NCBI GenBank assembly: GCA_034168985.1
Contig: JAXFJE010000022.1
Coordinates: 1 to 64,000, forward strand
From: JALEVB01 sp022768265
Lineage (GTDB): Bacteria > Bacillota_I > Bacilli_A > Erysipelotrichales > Erysipelotrichaceae
Direction of reading: 5' to 3'
DNA: 64,000 nt
The position numbers and the translations under genes are program-made. Positions 25,288-34,466 of the stretch are shown in pieces. The notes under the pieces are model-generated. The model saw nothing but the letters and a program-made list of their open reading frames with translations, made no database searches and had not been told where the DNA came from. Within the stretch, counting starts at the first letter, position 1. Every line of letters starts with the position of its first letter.

Positions 25288-26564
25288 AAAGTTATGCTAT
25301 ATGTACTTTAGGCTGCAAGGTCAATACTTATGAGGCGCAAAGCGTCAATCAGCAATTGCAGCAAAAAGGTTATATTGAAAAAGATTTTAAAGATGTATGT
25401 GATATTTACATCATTTTTACTTGTGCCGTAACCAATACAGCAGCAAGTAAATCACGACAAAAGATCCATCAAGCGATCAGACAAAATAAAGATGCAATTA
25501 TTTGTGTCGTTGGCTGTTATGTCCAAATTGATGTAGCTAATCTTAAAAAAGATGAACATATCGATATCTTGATCGGCAGCAAGTATAAAGATCGTTTGGT
25601 TGAATATATCGAACGCTATCAAGATCGCCAGTTGAATTTGGTAGAAGATCTAAAAGATGTAGCTTTTGAAAAGTTGACCGTAGATACTTTTAACCACCAA
25701 ACCAGGGCTTATCTAAAGATTCAAGATGGCTGCAATCAATATTGTAGTTATTGTATCATTCCATATGCGCGAGGCAAAGAACGAAGCATGCCATATCAAG
25801 AAGTTATCCAAGAAGCTAAGGAATTAAGCAAACATCATCAAGAGATCGTTTTAACTGGTATTCATACTGGAAGATATGGTAAAGAATATGGTGTAAGTCT
25901 AGCAGCTTTGATCAAAATGATCCTGCAGGAAGTCAAAGATATAAAACGAATAAGGATATCGAGCATTGAAATTACGGAAATTGATGATGAATTGATCGAG
26001 CTGATCAAAAATGATCAGCGTGTCGCTGCTCATTTGCACATTCCTTTACAAGCCGGGGATGATGTAACGCTAAAGCGCATGAATCGCCCTTATACATGTG
26101 CAGAATTTTTGCAAAGGATCAATGAAATTCGCGAAAATATTCCTTTTATTTCTATTAGTACTGATTTGATCGTAGGTTTCGTCAATGAAAGTGAAGAGGA
26201 ATTTGCGCATACTTATGAATTCTTGAAACAATGCCAATTCAGCTTTATCCATGTTTTCCCATATGCCATGAAGAAAGGGACCAAAGCTAGCTTTATGAGC
26301 GGTCATTTGGATAATGCTACGAAAAAATTACGTTCTAATCAATGTTTAGAACTATCACATGATCTAAATTATGTTTTTATGAGCAAGTTTATCAATCAAG
26401 AAGTAGAAGTTTTGGTAGAAGGATATGATGGCAAGTATGCTTATGGTTATACTAGCGAATATATTTATGTATACATTGATGCGAAGCTAGCGGCTAATAC
26501 TTTGGTCAAAGCTTGCATAACCCATATCGAAAAAGATCGTGCTTATGCTAAGGTGGTGGAATAG
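25284..26564 (+). CDS. mtaB: tRNA t6A37 methylthiotransferase
   Basis: This 426-residue radical SAM enzyme adds a methylthio group to t6A37 in tRNAs for ANN codons. The N-terminal cluster domain has CTLGC, FTCAV and VGC cysteines; the radical SAM cluster is CNQYCSYC (about residues 146-153); a TRAM domain closes the protein. CTLGCKVNTYE is typical of MtaB and not MiaB. The start is a GTG overlapping the rsmE stop, with AGGAGA upstream. Confidence 0.94.
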   Translation: MKSYAICTLGCKVNTYEAQSVNQQLQQKGYIEKDFKDVCDIYIIFTCAVTNTAASKSRQKIHQAIRQNKDAIICVVGCYVQIDVANLKKDEHIDILIGSKYKDRLVEYIERYQDRQLNLVEDLKDVAFEKLTVDTFNHQTRAYLKIQDGCNQYCSYCIIPYARGKERSMPYQEVIQEAKELSKHHQEIVLTGIHTGRYGKEYGVSLAALIKMILQEVKDIKRIRISSIEITEIDDELIELIKNDQRVAAHLHIPLQAGDDVTLKRMNRPYTCAEFLQRINEIRENIPFISISTDLIVGFVNESEEEFAHTYEFLKQCQFSFIHVFPYAMKKGTKASFMSGHLDNATKKLRSNQCLELSHDLNYVFMSKFINQEVEVLVEGYDGKYAYGYTSEYIYVYIDAKLAANTLVKACITHIEKDRAYAKVVE

Positions 26565-28025
26565 ATGAAACTAAATGAATTATTTGATAATGTCAAAGAT
26601 ATCGAAATTGAAAATTTAATGTCGGACAGTCGTAAAAAGCGTAAGAATTCAATGTTTTTTTGTGTTAAAGGTATGATGTTTGATGGTCATAACTTTGTTG
26701 AACAAGCTATTGAAAATGGCGCAATCGTCATCGTCCATAGCGATGATATCAAAAACAAGCATAAAGACATTACTTATATCAAAGTAAAAGATGTTTTAAA
26801 AGTATATAATCAAGTAGCTGATTATTTTTATGGGCGACCATCTAAGAATCTATTGATGTTTGGAATCACGGGAACCAATGGTAAGACATCGATCGCGACG
26901 ATGATCAAGCAATTATTACAAGATCGCTATCCATGTGGTTATATAGGGACGATCGGTATCGAATATGGTAACGTACGTTTAGAACCAACCTTGACTACAC
27001 CCGAAATCGACCTTTTGCAAAGTACCTTGCAAGAAATGAGTGAAGCAAATATGAAAGCTTGTGCGCTTGAAGTTAGCAGTATCGGAATCGAACAGCACCG
27101 CGTTGATGGGATTGATTTTGACGTTGCGATCTTTACAAATCTTACGCATGATCATCTTGATTATCATGGCACGATGGAAAATTATTTTAATGCTAAAAAG
27201 AAGTTTTTTGATAATATGAAACCTAATGGCATTGCCATCACTAATATTGATGATGAACATGGTATCAAGATGGTACAAGATTGTCCAGCTAAGATCGTAA
27301 CTGTGGGGATCAATCATCTAGCAGATTACCAGGCAGTTTCTTTGCAAATTAAAAAAGATGGCATAATCTTCACTTTACGTTGCTATGGCCAAGAGTATCG
27401 GATCCAGACTAATTTGGTAGCTATGTTTAATATCTATAACTTATTAGAGGTTATTGCAGCATTACACGAAACCGGCATGCCAATGGAAGATATCATTGCG
27501 AAAGTTGGGCATATCGAGCAGATCAAAGGGCGGATGGAAAGGATCGATGAAGGACAACCATTTAATGTCGTGGTTGATTTTGCGCATACGCCTGATGGCA
27601 TTACCCAAGTGTGCGAATATGCTGCTAAGATCACGCCTAAAGAAAATCGCATCATTGTGGTATTTGGTTCTGCTGGTAAGCGTGATATCAAAAAAAGACC
27701 GATCTTTGGGGAAATCGCAGATAGTTATTGTGATATGATCATTTTGACCGAGGATGATCCTCGTGATGAAGATGTATTAGATATTGCCAAGCAAATTGCA
27801 GAAGGTATCAAAAAAACCAATTATATCATCATTGAAGATCGTTATGATGCCATTCGCCAAGCTATCGAAATGGTCAATATGAATGATACGATCTTGATCT
27901 TAGGTAAAGGTGATGAAGATTTTATTTATCGTGATTATGGTAAAGAAAAATACTTAGGTGATGATAAGATTGCCAAAACATGTATTCATAAATATTATTT
28001 TCAGGAGGAAGATGATGAAGCTTAA
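26565..28025 (+). CDS. murE: UDP-MurNAc-tripeptide synthetase MurE
   Basis: This 486-residue Mur ligase adds the third amino acid to the peptidoglycan stem peptide. It has the ATP site GTNGKTS (residues 103-109), TNLTHDHLDYHGT with a carbamylated-lysine region after it (NAKKKFF), and GSAGKRD. The specificity motif reads DDPR (397-400), unlike DNPR of diaminopimelate enzymes. It lies outside any mur cluster, between mtaB and deoC; murC is 34 kb away and ftsZ 7 kb. The ATG follows the mtaB stop directly. Confidence 0.93.
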   Translation: MKLNELFDNVKDIEIENLMSDSRKKRKNSMFFCVKGMMFDGHNFVEQAIENGAIVIVHSDDIKNKHKDITYIKVKDVLKVYNQVADYFYGRPSKNLLMFGITGTNGKTSIATMIKQLLQDRYPCGYIGTIGIEYGNVRLEPTLTTPEIDLLQSTLQEMSEANMKACALEVSSIGIEQHRVDGIDFDVAIFTNLTHDHLDYHGTMENYFNAKKKFFDNMKPNGIAITNIDDEHGIKMVQDCPAKIVTVGINHLADYQAVSLQIKKDGIIFTLRCYGQEYRIQTNLVAMFNIYNLLEVIAALHETGMPMEDIIAKVGHIEQIKGRMERIDEGQPFNVVVDFAHTPDGITQVCEYAAKITPKENRIIVVFGSAGKRDIKKRPIFGEIADSYCDMIILTEDDPRDEDVLDIAKQIAEGIKKTNYIIIEDRYDAIRQAIEMVNMNDTILILGKGDEDFIYRDYGKEKYLGDDKIAKTCIHKYYFQEEDDEA

Positions 28026-28677
28026 TAAATATATCGATCATACATTATTAAAACAAGATGCAACAAAAGACCAAATCATCAAACTTTGTGATGAAGCCAA
28101 AGCTTATGATTTTAAAACCGTTTGCGTTAATCCAAGCTGGATCACAGAATGTAAAAAACAACTTGCAGGCAGTGATGTTGGCATTTGTACCGTAATTGGT
28201 TTTCCTTTAGGTGCTATGACATCGCAAGCTAAAGCTTTTGAAGCAAAGCAAGCAATCGAACTAGGAGCTGATGAAGTAGATATGGTCATCAATATCGGCC
28301 GTTTAAAAGACCGTGATCTTGCTTATGTAACTGATGATATCAAAATGGTCAAAGAAGCTTGTCAAGATCATGTCTTGAAAGTCATTATTGAAACTTGCCT
28401 ATTAACGGATGAAGAAAAGCGTTTGGCTTGTGATTGCATCAAAGCTGCTAAAGCCGATTTTGTCAAAACATCAACCGGCTTTAGTCTTCATGGGGCAACG
28501 GTAGAAGATGTTTTGTTGTTAAAAGATCAAGTTAAAGATGAGCTTTTGATCAAAGCAGCGGGTGGAGTCAAGACACCATTAGATCTAAACAAAATGATTG
28601 ATGCTGGCGCTGATCGAATCGGCACCAGCAGTGGCATTGCTTTGATGAATGGCCAAGATAGCGATAAAGCATATTAA
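28015..28677 (+). CDS. deoC: deoxyribose-phosphate aldolase
   Basis: This 220-residue TIM-barrel aldolase cleaves deoxyribose 5-phosphate to acetaldehyde and glyceraldehyde 3-phosphate in nucleoside salvage. The Schiff-base lysine lies in DFVKTSTGF (about residue 152), with the second lysine in KAAGGVKT. AGGAGG at 28003-28008 sets the ATG at 28015, so it overlaps murE by 11 bases. cdd, another salvage gene, is 9 kb downstream. Confidence 0.94.
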   Translation: MKLNKYIDHTLLKQDATKDQIIKLCDEAKAYDFKTVCVNPSWITECKKQLAGSDVGICTVIGFPLGAMTSQAKAFEAKQAIELGADEVDMVINIGRLKDRDLAYVTDDIKMVKEACQDHVLKVIIETCLLTDEEKRLACDCIKAAKADFVKTSTGFSLHGATVEDVLLLKDQVKDELLIKAAGGVKTPLDLNKMIDAGADRIGTSSGIALMNGQDSDKAY

Positions 28678-28711
28678 ATTAAAGAAAATCATGTAATAAT
28701 GCTATATTTTC

Positions 28712-28740
28712 TTGCATTTTTTACAAGTGTTTGTTAAACT
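28712..28740 (+). promoter_or_regulatory. sigma-A promoter of rpsU
   Basis: TTGCAT (28712-28717), a 17-base spacer and TAAACT (28735-28740) precede rpsU, whose GGGGG-rich ribosome site starts near 28760. Confidence 0.65.
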
Positions 28741-28773
28741 ATTGTTGTATGTTTCGTAAGGGGGTGTAAAAAG

Positions 28774-28953
28774 ATGCCAAGAGTAGTCCTAAAAGAAAAC
28801 GAAGGTTTGGATGATGCATTACGTCGTTTTAAACGTCAAGTTTCACGTAACGGTACCCTTGCTGAAGCTCGTAAAAGAGAATTTTATGTAAAACCAGGCG
28901 TACGTCGTAAACTAAAATCTGAAGCTGCAAGAAAAGCTAGAAGAGGTAAATAA
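28774..28953 (+). CDS. rpsU: ribosomal protein S21
   Basis: This 59-residue very basic protein of the small ribosomal subunit begins MPRVVLKENE and ends KARRGK, with the S21 core ALRRFKRQVSRNGTL and the REFYVKPGVRRK segment. AAGGGGG lies upstream at good spacing. It has its own promoter and terminator. In Bacillus rpsU also lies downstream of mtaB and upstream of phoH. Confidence 0.96.
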   Translation: MPRVVLKENEGLDDALRRFKRQVSRNGTLAEARKREFYVKPGVRRKLKSEAARKARRGK

Positions 28954-28964
28954 TTAACGTTTTC

Positions 28965-28993
28965 AACCATTGGTCTTAGCCAATGGTTTTTTA
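28965..28993 (+). terminator. terminator of rpsU
   Basis: AACCATTGG (28965-28973) pairs with CCAATGGTT (28980-28988) and is followed by T residues. Confidence 0.9.
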
Positions 28994-29037
28994 TTTGCTT
29001 AATCATGCTATAATGTGATTACAGGAGGGCTTAATCT

Positions 29038-29643
29038 ATGCGGATGTTAAAAAATATCATCGTCTTAAGTTTATTGTTAGTAATCTTAAGTGGTTGCAAA
29101 CAAGAGCTAGCTGTTAAGACAGCAAGCTTTGTGGCCTGTGATAAAGACGCAACTAGCAATACGATAAATACTTCTGAAATGAATAAACTATATGCCTTAT
29201 ACCAGCAATTAGATCTAAGCCAAGAAACCAGCGTGGAAGGAATAGATGGTTGTATAGGAACTTTGAATTTTGTATTAGCTGATCATACAGCTATCAATAT
29301 CACTTTTTTTAATCATGATCTAATTGCTATCGAGGATCAAGGGTATCAGCTCTTAGATCCTGTCTTATGTGATTATTTGCGCGCAGTGGTTGGCGATAAT
29401 GCTAATAAATCATGGATCACCAAAGCAGCTTTTGATAAGATCATTGCTGAAAAAGGAAAAGATCTACGTATTGAAGATCTATCGATTTATAAAATGATAG
29501 ATGTAGGTAGGAACATCTATCACTTCCCAATTGATGAAACTAGCTATATCTTGATCGGTTTAAATGATCATGATGGTTCGTTGTTATATTGTGAGTTTGT
29601 TACATTAGAAAATAAGATTAGTTATGAAGATAAATTAAAGTAA
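29038..29643 (+). CDS. unknown lipoprotein
   Basis: This 201-residue protein has a lipoprotein signal with lipobox ILSGC (Cys20). I recognise no domain in the mature part, which has three further cysteines and alternating strand-like and charged segments. It starts an accessory pocket between rpsU and phoH. An extended -10 promoter (TGCTATAAT, 29006-29014) and AGGAGGG support the start. The next gene begins two bases after the stop, so the two are co-transcribed. Confidence 0.8.
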   Translation: MRMLKNIIVLSLLLVILSGCKQELAVKTASFVACDKDATSNTINTSEMNKLYALYQQLDLSQETSVEGIDGCIGTLNFVLADHTAINITFFNHDLIAIEDQGYQLLDPVLCDYLRAVVGDNANKSWITKAAFDKIIAEKGKDLRIEDLSIYKMIDVGRNIYHFPIDETSYILIGLNDHDGSLLYCEFVTLENKISYEDKLK

Positions 29644-29645
29644 AC

Positions 29646-30218
29646 ATGAAAAATAAGATCGATCTGTTTGAAAAGGAAAATAATGAAATATTAGCGCTAT
29701 TGATCATATGTCATATCTATGGGATTGATTTTAATGCGGCCTATAATCGTGATCGTCCTGATCTACAAATCAGATATGGTGATCTTTCTTTAGGCATAGA
29801 AGTGACGTTAGCAGCAGATAAAAAATATATCAGTGCGATCAAGATGCTGGAACAAGGAAAGCTCATCAAAGATCATGATGCCTTGATCAATGATGAAAAA
29901 ATCGTTATCGATACCATAAAACATAAGATGAGCAAGCAGCGCAAATATGCTCAGGAATTTGCTGATCGTGGACTTTTCATCTATTGCTTCTTTCTCGAGA
30001 TATCTTGTTTTTTGTTAGAACAAATAAAGCAGATCCAGGATCTTGAACAAGCATTTGATCATTTATATCTATATAATTTTACGGATATCTTGATCATTGA
30101 CTGCCATGATATGCAGGTCGTGATCCAGCATTTTAATTTCTTTACAATTAAGAAATTATTAAAACAATTACAAAGCTTTGATAAAGAAAAAGATCTTAAT
30201 CATGAAAACGTAGATTAA
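29646..30218 (+). CDS. unknown protein, possible PD-(D/E)XK nuclease-like fold
   Basis: This 190-residue cytosolic protein is not one I can name. Residues 35-55 read RDRPDLQIRYGDLSLGIEVT, an arrangement of Asp, strand and hydrophobic-Glu-Val-Thr that recalls the PD-(D/E)XK nuclease core, followed by a lysine-rich helix. The rest is helical with hydrophobic stretches near 115-130. It has no own ribosome site and follows the lipoprotein closely. Its 3' end overlaps the convergent muramidase gene by 23 bases. The nuclease idea is a motif-level guess. Confidence 0.65.
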   Translation: MKNKIDLFEKENNEILALLIICHIYGIDFNAAYNRDRPDLQIRYGDLSLGIEVTLAADKKYISAIKMLEQGKLIKDHDALINDEKIVIDTIKHKMSKQRKYAQEFADRGLFIYCFFLEISCFLLEQIKQIQDLEQAFDHLYLYNFTDILIIDCHDMQVVIQHFNFFTIKKLLKQLQSFDKEKDLNHENVD

Positions 30219-31032
30219 GATCAACTTCTTCTTTGATGCCGTTTATCTTACCTTTATCACTAAATTGCCAATATTTATAGTGGTAGGGGTAGGTTGGAGC
30301 GCTGCGATATTGGGCATACCAGATATCATAATTATAGATTTTTTCAAGGTCATAGAAAGTATTGGCGATATCTTGATTGAGATATATCATTGGCTGATAA
30401 TCTTTATATAAAAGCCTTCCGCAAAAAGCTAAGGCATTTTGCGTCTTAGTTTCGATGCTTAAATCTTTGGTACGATAATTTTCATCATAATCGATCTTTT
30501 CAAGGTCATAAGCGATAGGTAGATCCAGCGTTTTATTTTTCAGATGTTTTATAACAAAATTTGCTTCTTCGATAGCTTCCTTTTCGTCGATAGCTTGCGA
30601 GAAGAAATAGACCCCAACATCAAGATCATATTTCTTAGCTTCAGCATAATACTTTTCAAAAGTTTTATCTAGATGTAATTCTCCAGACTGATATCCTCGA
30701 TAACCTAAACGCAAAAAAACAAACTCGATACCTTGTTGTTTTAACAGGCTAAAATCAACTGTACTTTGGTGCATAGATAAATCGATTCCTAATTGCGCTT
30801 GCGGGTAGCTGATGATACCATTGTCCCCATAGGTCAATAAACTAGGATCAAGGGTAGAAGGTGGCAATGAGAGCAATTCTTCTTTCGTAATAAATTTATA
30901 ATTATTTTTAGGGATGATCATGATGAAAGCTATGATGATAAAAGTTAAGATGCTCAAAAGGCTTAAGGTCTTTCGGTATTTGGCTTTTAAACGTAATTTT
31001 TTGCTTTTTTTTATTTTTCGTCGTTTTTTCAT
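30196..31032 (-). CDS. membrane-anchored GH25 muramidase
   Basis: This 278-residue protein has a very basic N-terminus, one transmembrane segment (about residues 24-42), and an extracellular glycosyl hydrolase family 25 domain. GIDLSMHQ (about 83-90) holds the substrate aspartate, LRLGYRGY follows, YDLEKID (about 175-181) supplies the acidic pair, and WQFSDKGKINGI...VDLN closes the barrel. GH25 enzymes cut the MurNAc-GlcNAc bond. It lacks cell-wall-binding repeats, so it is a tethered cell-wall enzyme. It overlaps the upstream gene by four bases. Confidence 0.88.
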   Translation of the reverse strand: MKKRRKIKKSKKLRLKAKYRKTLSLLSILTFIIIAFIMIIPKNNYKFITKEELLSLPPSTLDPSLLTYGDNGIISYPQAQLGIDLSMHQSTVDFSLLKQQGIEFVFLRLGYRGYQSGELHLDKTFEKYYAEAKKYDLDVGVYFFSQAIDEKEAIEEANFVIKHLKNKTLDLPIAYDLEKIDYDENYRTKDLSIETKTQNALAFCGRLLYKDYQPMIYLNQDIANTFYDLEKIYNYDIWYAQYRSAPTYPYHYKYWQFSDKGKINGIKEEVDLNLRFHD

Positions 31033-31787
31033 GGTAAATAAATATCCTTTAATTGTTCGATCGTTGTTATATCTATTTTTAAGCCGTTTTGCACAAAGTT
31101 TTGAGGATCGTGATATCTTTTGCTTATATGAGCAAAAATAGCGTCTATATAGCTTAGATCTGTGCCAAATAGATAGGGAAGCTTTTGAATATCATTTAAA
31201 GTTTCATGTTGTTGAAAGGCCTTTTTCATCAAGCTATTGATAGGATGATGGGTTGCTTGATTAAATTGCATGAAAGTATCGATGATCAGCATTTGAGGCA
31301 AATTCAAACAAGTTTGTAATAAAAAGATTGCAATAGCTACCTTAGCGATATCGGCATTGCTAAACAACAACAGCGGTAATTGCTCCTTAGCTAAAAGTTG
31401 TAATAATCGGCGCCAATGTGTTTGATATGAGCTAGCAAACAATAAATCTTGATACTTATGTTGTTGATGCAGTTTTATTGTATCAATGTCTAAAATAAGA
31501 TCATTTTGCAAATCTTGTTTTTTTAAAGAAATATTAATAGGAATATGCGCATATGCAATATCTAGATGCTTGGCTAGATCACAGATCATGGTATTTTGCT
31601 GCTGATCTAGATCGATGATTAGCGCTATTTTGGCATTTAATAAACTGTTTTTGATCACTGTTTGGTCGTAGCTATTAGCTCCTGCTAGATAAAAAATCAG
31701 CCCTTTTTGTAGATTTAGACCATTTAATGTCGTATTTTGGGCTATATCCCATAAGGCTTCACTTTGATTTAGCTCATTCGATATCAT
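31029..31787 (-). CDS. tyrosine-phosphatase-like protein lacking the catalytic motif
   Basis: This 252-residue protein follows the plan of the bacterial tyrosine/lipid phosphatase family (Y_phosphatase3, PtpB-like). It has NGLNLQKGLIFYLAG then KIALIIDLD near the N-terminus and YLFGTDLSYIDAIF...YH near the C-terminus. Where active members carry HCxxGKDR, it reads LLFSNADIAKV (about 140-150), so the cysteine and arginine are gone. It is intact and coupled to the muramidase gene by ATGA. Binding or regulatory use is likelier than catalysis. The family call is by pattern only. Confidence 0.62.
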   Translation of the reverse strand: MISNELNQSEALWDIAQNTTLNGLNLQKGLIFYLAGANSYDQTVIKNSLLNAKIALIIDLDQQQNTMICDLAKHLDIAYAHIPINISLKKQDLQNDLILDIDTIKLHQQHKYQDLLFASSYQTHWRRLLQLLAKEQLPLLLFSNADIAKVAIAIFLLQTCLNLPQMLIIDTFMQFNQATHHPINSLMKKAFQQHETLNDIQKLPYLFGTDLSYIDAIFAHISKRYHDPQNFVQNGLKIDITTIEQLKDIYLP

Positions 31788-31870
31788 ATATTATTACAAC
31801 TCCCTAAATATGCTATTTTATTTTAACATCTAAAACTATATAATTGTATATATAAATGGAGGTAGTTTAC

Positions 31871-32833
31871 TTGGAAACAACAAGAACCATTCACTTAGAG
31901 GATCTTAGTGCAGATAACGCTATGAATCTTTTAGGTTTACAAGATAATAATCTGAAGATCTTATCTAATTGCTTTGCTGTTGATATCACCTTTCGTGATG
32001 ATAGTTTCATCATCAAAGAATGTGATGATATTACTTATGCCCAAATTCAAGAAGTTTTGATGGCCTTATATGAGGTTGTTAAAAAAGGCCAGGCTGTTAA
32101 TGAACGCGATGTCCAATATGCTTATCGTCTTGTTAGCAAAAGCACGAAAGTTGACTTTAATGATCTAGCTAAAAAGGTGATCGGTCGTACTTTAAGTGGG
32201 AAGATCATCGCGCCTAAAACCAATGGACAACTAGCTTTTGTGGAAGCGATGGAACATTATGATATCGTTTTTGCCATTGGACCAGCTGGAACTGGGAAAA
32301 CTTATCTGGCGGTCATTCAGGCTGTAGCTAAGTTGAAAAAAGGTGATGTCAAGCGAATCGTGTTAACTAGACCTGCTGTAGAAGCAGGCGAGAGTCTAGG
32401 CTTTTTACCTGGTGATCTTAAAGAAAAGGTCGATCCATATCTTACACCGTTATATGATGCTTTGCACGATATGTTAGGGGTAGAACAAACTGAAAAATTG
32501 ATTGAAAAACAAGTCATCGAAATTGCACCTTTAGCCTATATGCGAGGAAGGACCTTGGATGATTCATTTGTGATCTTGGATGAGGCGCAAAATACTACGC
32601 CAATGCAAATGAAGATGTTCTTGACACGATTAGGCAATAATTCACATATGGTCATCACGGGCGATGTTACCCAGATCGATCTAAATGGCCATGCATCAGG
32701 AATGATCGATGCTACAAGGATCTTGAAAGATATTGCAGAAATTAAGATCTTAAGGATGAGCGCTGATGATGTCGTACGCCATCCGCTTGTTCAAAAGATC
32801 ATTGAAAGTTATGATAAGGCAGGTAATCAATGA
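31871..32833 (+). CDS. phoH: PhoH-family ATPase
   Basis: This 320-residue P-loop ATPase is the cytosolic PhoH/YbeZ type found with YbeY and linked to rRNA maturation. It has Walker A GPAGTGKTYL (about residues 143-152), TRPAVEAGE, and Walker B FVILDEAQNTT. I start it at the TTG at 31871, since GGAGG at 31858-31862 has normal spacing to it, while the ATG at 31856 overlaps that site. TATAAT at 31839-31844 is the probable -10. It overlaps the ABC-F gene by four bases. Confidence 0.93.
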   Translation: METTRTIHLEDLSADNAMNLLGLQDNNLKILSNCFAVDITFRDDSFIIKECDDITYAQIQEVLMALYEVVKKGQAVNERDVQYAYRLVSKSTKVDFNDLAKKVIGRTLSGKIIAPKTNGQLAFVEAMEHYDIVFAIGPAGTGKTYLAVIQAVAKLKKGDVKRIVLTRPAVEAGESLGFLPGDLKEKVDPYLTPLYDALHDMLGVEQTEKLIEKQVIEIAPLAYMRGRTLDDSFVILDEAQNTTPMQMKMFLTRLGNNSHMVITGDVTQIDLNGHASGMIDATRILKDIAEIKILRMSADDVVRHPLVQKIIESYDKAGNQ

Positions 32834-34383
32834 GTATCTTAAATGTCAAAAATGTATCACATAGTTTTGCGGGCAGAGATATCCTTAAGGATGTTTCTTT
32901 TCGTTTGCTTAAAGGCGAGCATGTTGCCTTGATCGGAGCTAATGGTGAAGGCAAATCTACTTTTTTAAATATCATCACTGGTAAATTAGCGCCGGAGGAA
33001 GGAAGCGTTAGCTGGTGTAATCGAATTACTTTTGGTTATTTAGATCAACATTCGCAAATGGATCCGACCTTTAGTATCAAACAGGTATTACAAACGGCAT
33101 TTGATCATCTTTTTACTTTGGAACAAGAAATGATGAGCAAATATGACCAAATGGCTGATTGTGATGAAGAAACAATGAATAAATTATTGGAAGATGTTGG
33201 GGAAATATCAGAAATATTGGAACACAATGGTTTTTATATGATCGATACCAAGATCAATGAAATTGCCAGTGGTTTGGGACTTTTAGATCTAGGTTTGGAT
33301 ACCTGTGTCAATAATTTATCAGGTGGGCAAAGGACCAAGGTGTTATTAGCTAAATTATTATTAGAAAATCCCATGGTTTTGATCTTAGATGAACCTACCA
33401 ATTATTTAGATGAAGGGCATATCAATTGGCTAGTAAACTTTTTAACGAATTATGAAAATGCGTTTATCTTAGTTAGTCATGAGATAGAATTTTTAAATAA
33501 GGTCGTTAATGTTATTTATCATGTTGAAAATGGTGAATTGACTCGTTATGTAGGTAATTATGATAACTTTGTCGCTCAACATGAAATCAAGATCCGTCAG
33601 CAAGAAATCGCATATAAAAAACAACAAGCGCAAATTAGTGAGTTGGAGGATTTCATTGCTCGTAATAAAGCGCGGGTTGCGACTAGAAATATGGCACATT
33701 CACGCCAAAAACAGCTGGATAAGATGACGTTGTTGGAAAAACCTAAGACCAAAATAAAACCTACTTTTGGCTTTATTGAGGCTAATACGTTACAACGTTA
33801 TGTCATTGAGGCTAATCAATTGGTCATTGGCTATGATAGTCCCTTATGTCATCCCTTGGATCTAGTCATTGAAAGAAATAAAAAGATAGCGATCAAAGGG
33901 GTAAATGGTATTGGTAAGACGACCTTGCTTAAAACTTTGATGCAAGCTATTCCCGCTTATGAAGGAACAGTAGAAATTGATCCAAATGCCAAGATCGGCT
34001 TTTTCAAACAAGAAGATTACAGTATCAATAAAACGACCTTGCAAGCTTTTTGGGATGAATATCCATCATATACCAATTATGAGGTGCGTGCAGCTTTAGC
34101 TAAATGTGGTTTAACGACCGATCATATCGAATCTAATGTCAATGTGTTAAGTGGGGGAGAACAAGCTAAATTCCGCTTAGCATTGATCATGAACAGACCA
34201 TGTAATATCTTAATGTTAGATGAACCTACCAATCACTTAGATGTCGAAGCTAAAGAAGAATTAAAAAGAGCATTAAAAGCTTATAAACAAACGGTGATCC
34301 TAGTTAGTCACGATCCATGGTTCTATGAAGATATCGTGGATGAGATCATCAATCTAGAACAATATACGACCAAGATCATCTAG
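32830..34383 (+). CDS. ABC-F family ATPase
   Basis: This 517-residue cytosolic protein carries two ABC ATPase domains and no membrane part. Domain 1 has GANGEGKST, LSGGQRTK and LILDEPTNYLD; domain 2 has GVNGIGKTT, LSGGEQAK and LMLDEPTNHLD. A charged helical linker (about residues 240-310) lies between them. ABC-F proteins act on ribosomes, either in translation or in antibiotic protection. It most resembles the housekeeping YbiT/YkpA-type. Its place between phoH and ybeY is unusual. Confidence 0.92.
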   Translation: MSILNVKNVSHSFAGRDILKDVSFRLLKGEHVALIGANGEGKSTFLNIITGKLAPEEGSVSWCNRITFGYLDQHSQMDPTFSIKQVLQTAFDHLFTLEQEMMSKYDQMADCDEETMNKLLEDVGEISEILEHNGFYMIDTKINEIASGLGLLDLGLDTCVNNLSGGQRTKVLLAKLLLENPMVLILDEPTNYLDEGHINWLVNFLTNYENAFILVSHEIEFLNKVVNVIYHVENGELTRYVGNYDNFVAQHEIKIRQQEIAYKKQQAQISELEDFIARNKARVATRNMAHSRQKQLDKMTLLEKPKTKIKPTFGFIEANTLQRYVIEANQLVIGYDSPLCHPLDLVIERNKKIAIKGVNGIGKTTLLKTLMQAIPAYEGTVEIDPNAKIGFFKQEDYSINKTTLQAFWDEYPSYTNYEVRAALAKCGLTTDHIESNVNVLSGGEQAKFRLALIMNRPCNILMLDEPTNHLDVEAKEELKRALKAYKQTVILVSHDPWFYEDIVDEIINLEQYTTKII

Positions 34384-34409
34384 AAGGATAGCATATCCTT
34401 CTTTTTTTT
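34383..34409 (+). terminator. terminator of phoH and ABC-F gene
   Basis: GAAGGATA (34383-34390) pairs with TATCCTTC (34394-34401), followed by eight T. Confidence 0.9.
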
Positions 34410-34431
34410 GATAATTGATTATGGAAAGCGC

Positions 34432-34463
34432 AAAAAAAGTTGTAAGGTCTTTCCTTACAACTT
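34432..34463 (-). terminator. terminator of the Na/Pi transporter gene
   Basis: On the minus strand AAGTTGTAAGG/CCTTACAACTT (34463-34453 with 34447-34437) forms an 11-bp stem followed by a T run. Confidence 0.9.
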
Positions 34464-34466
34464 AGT

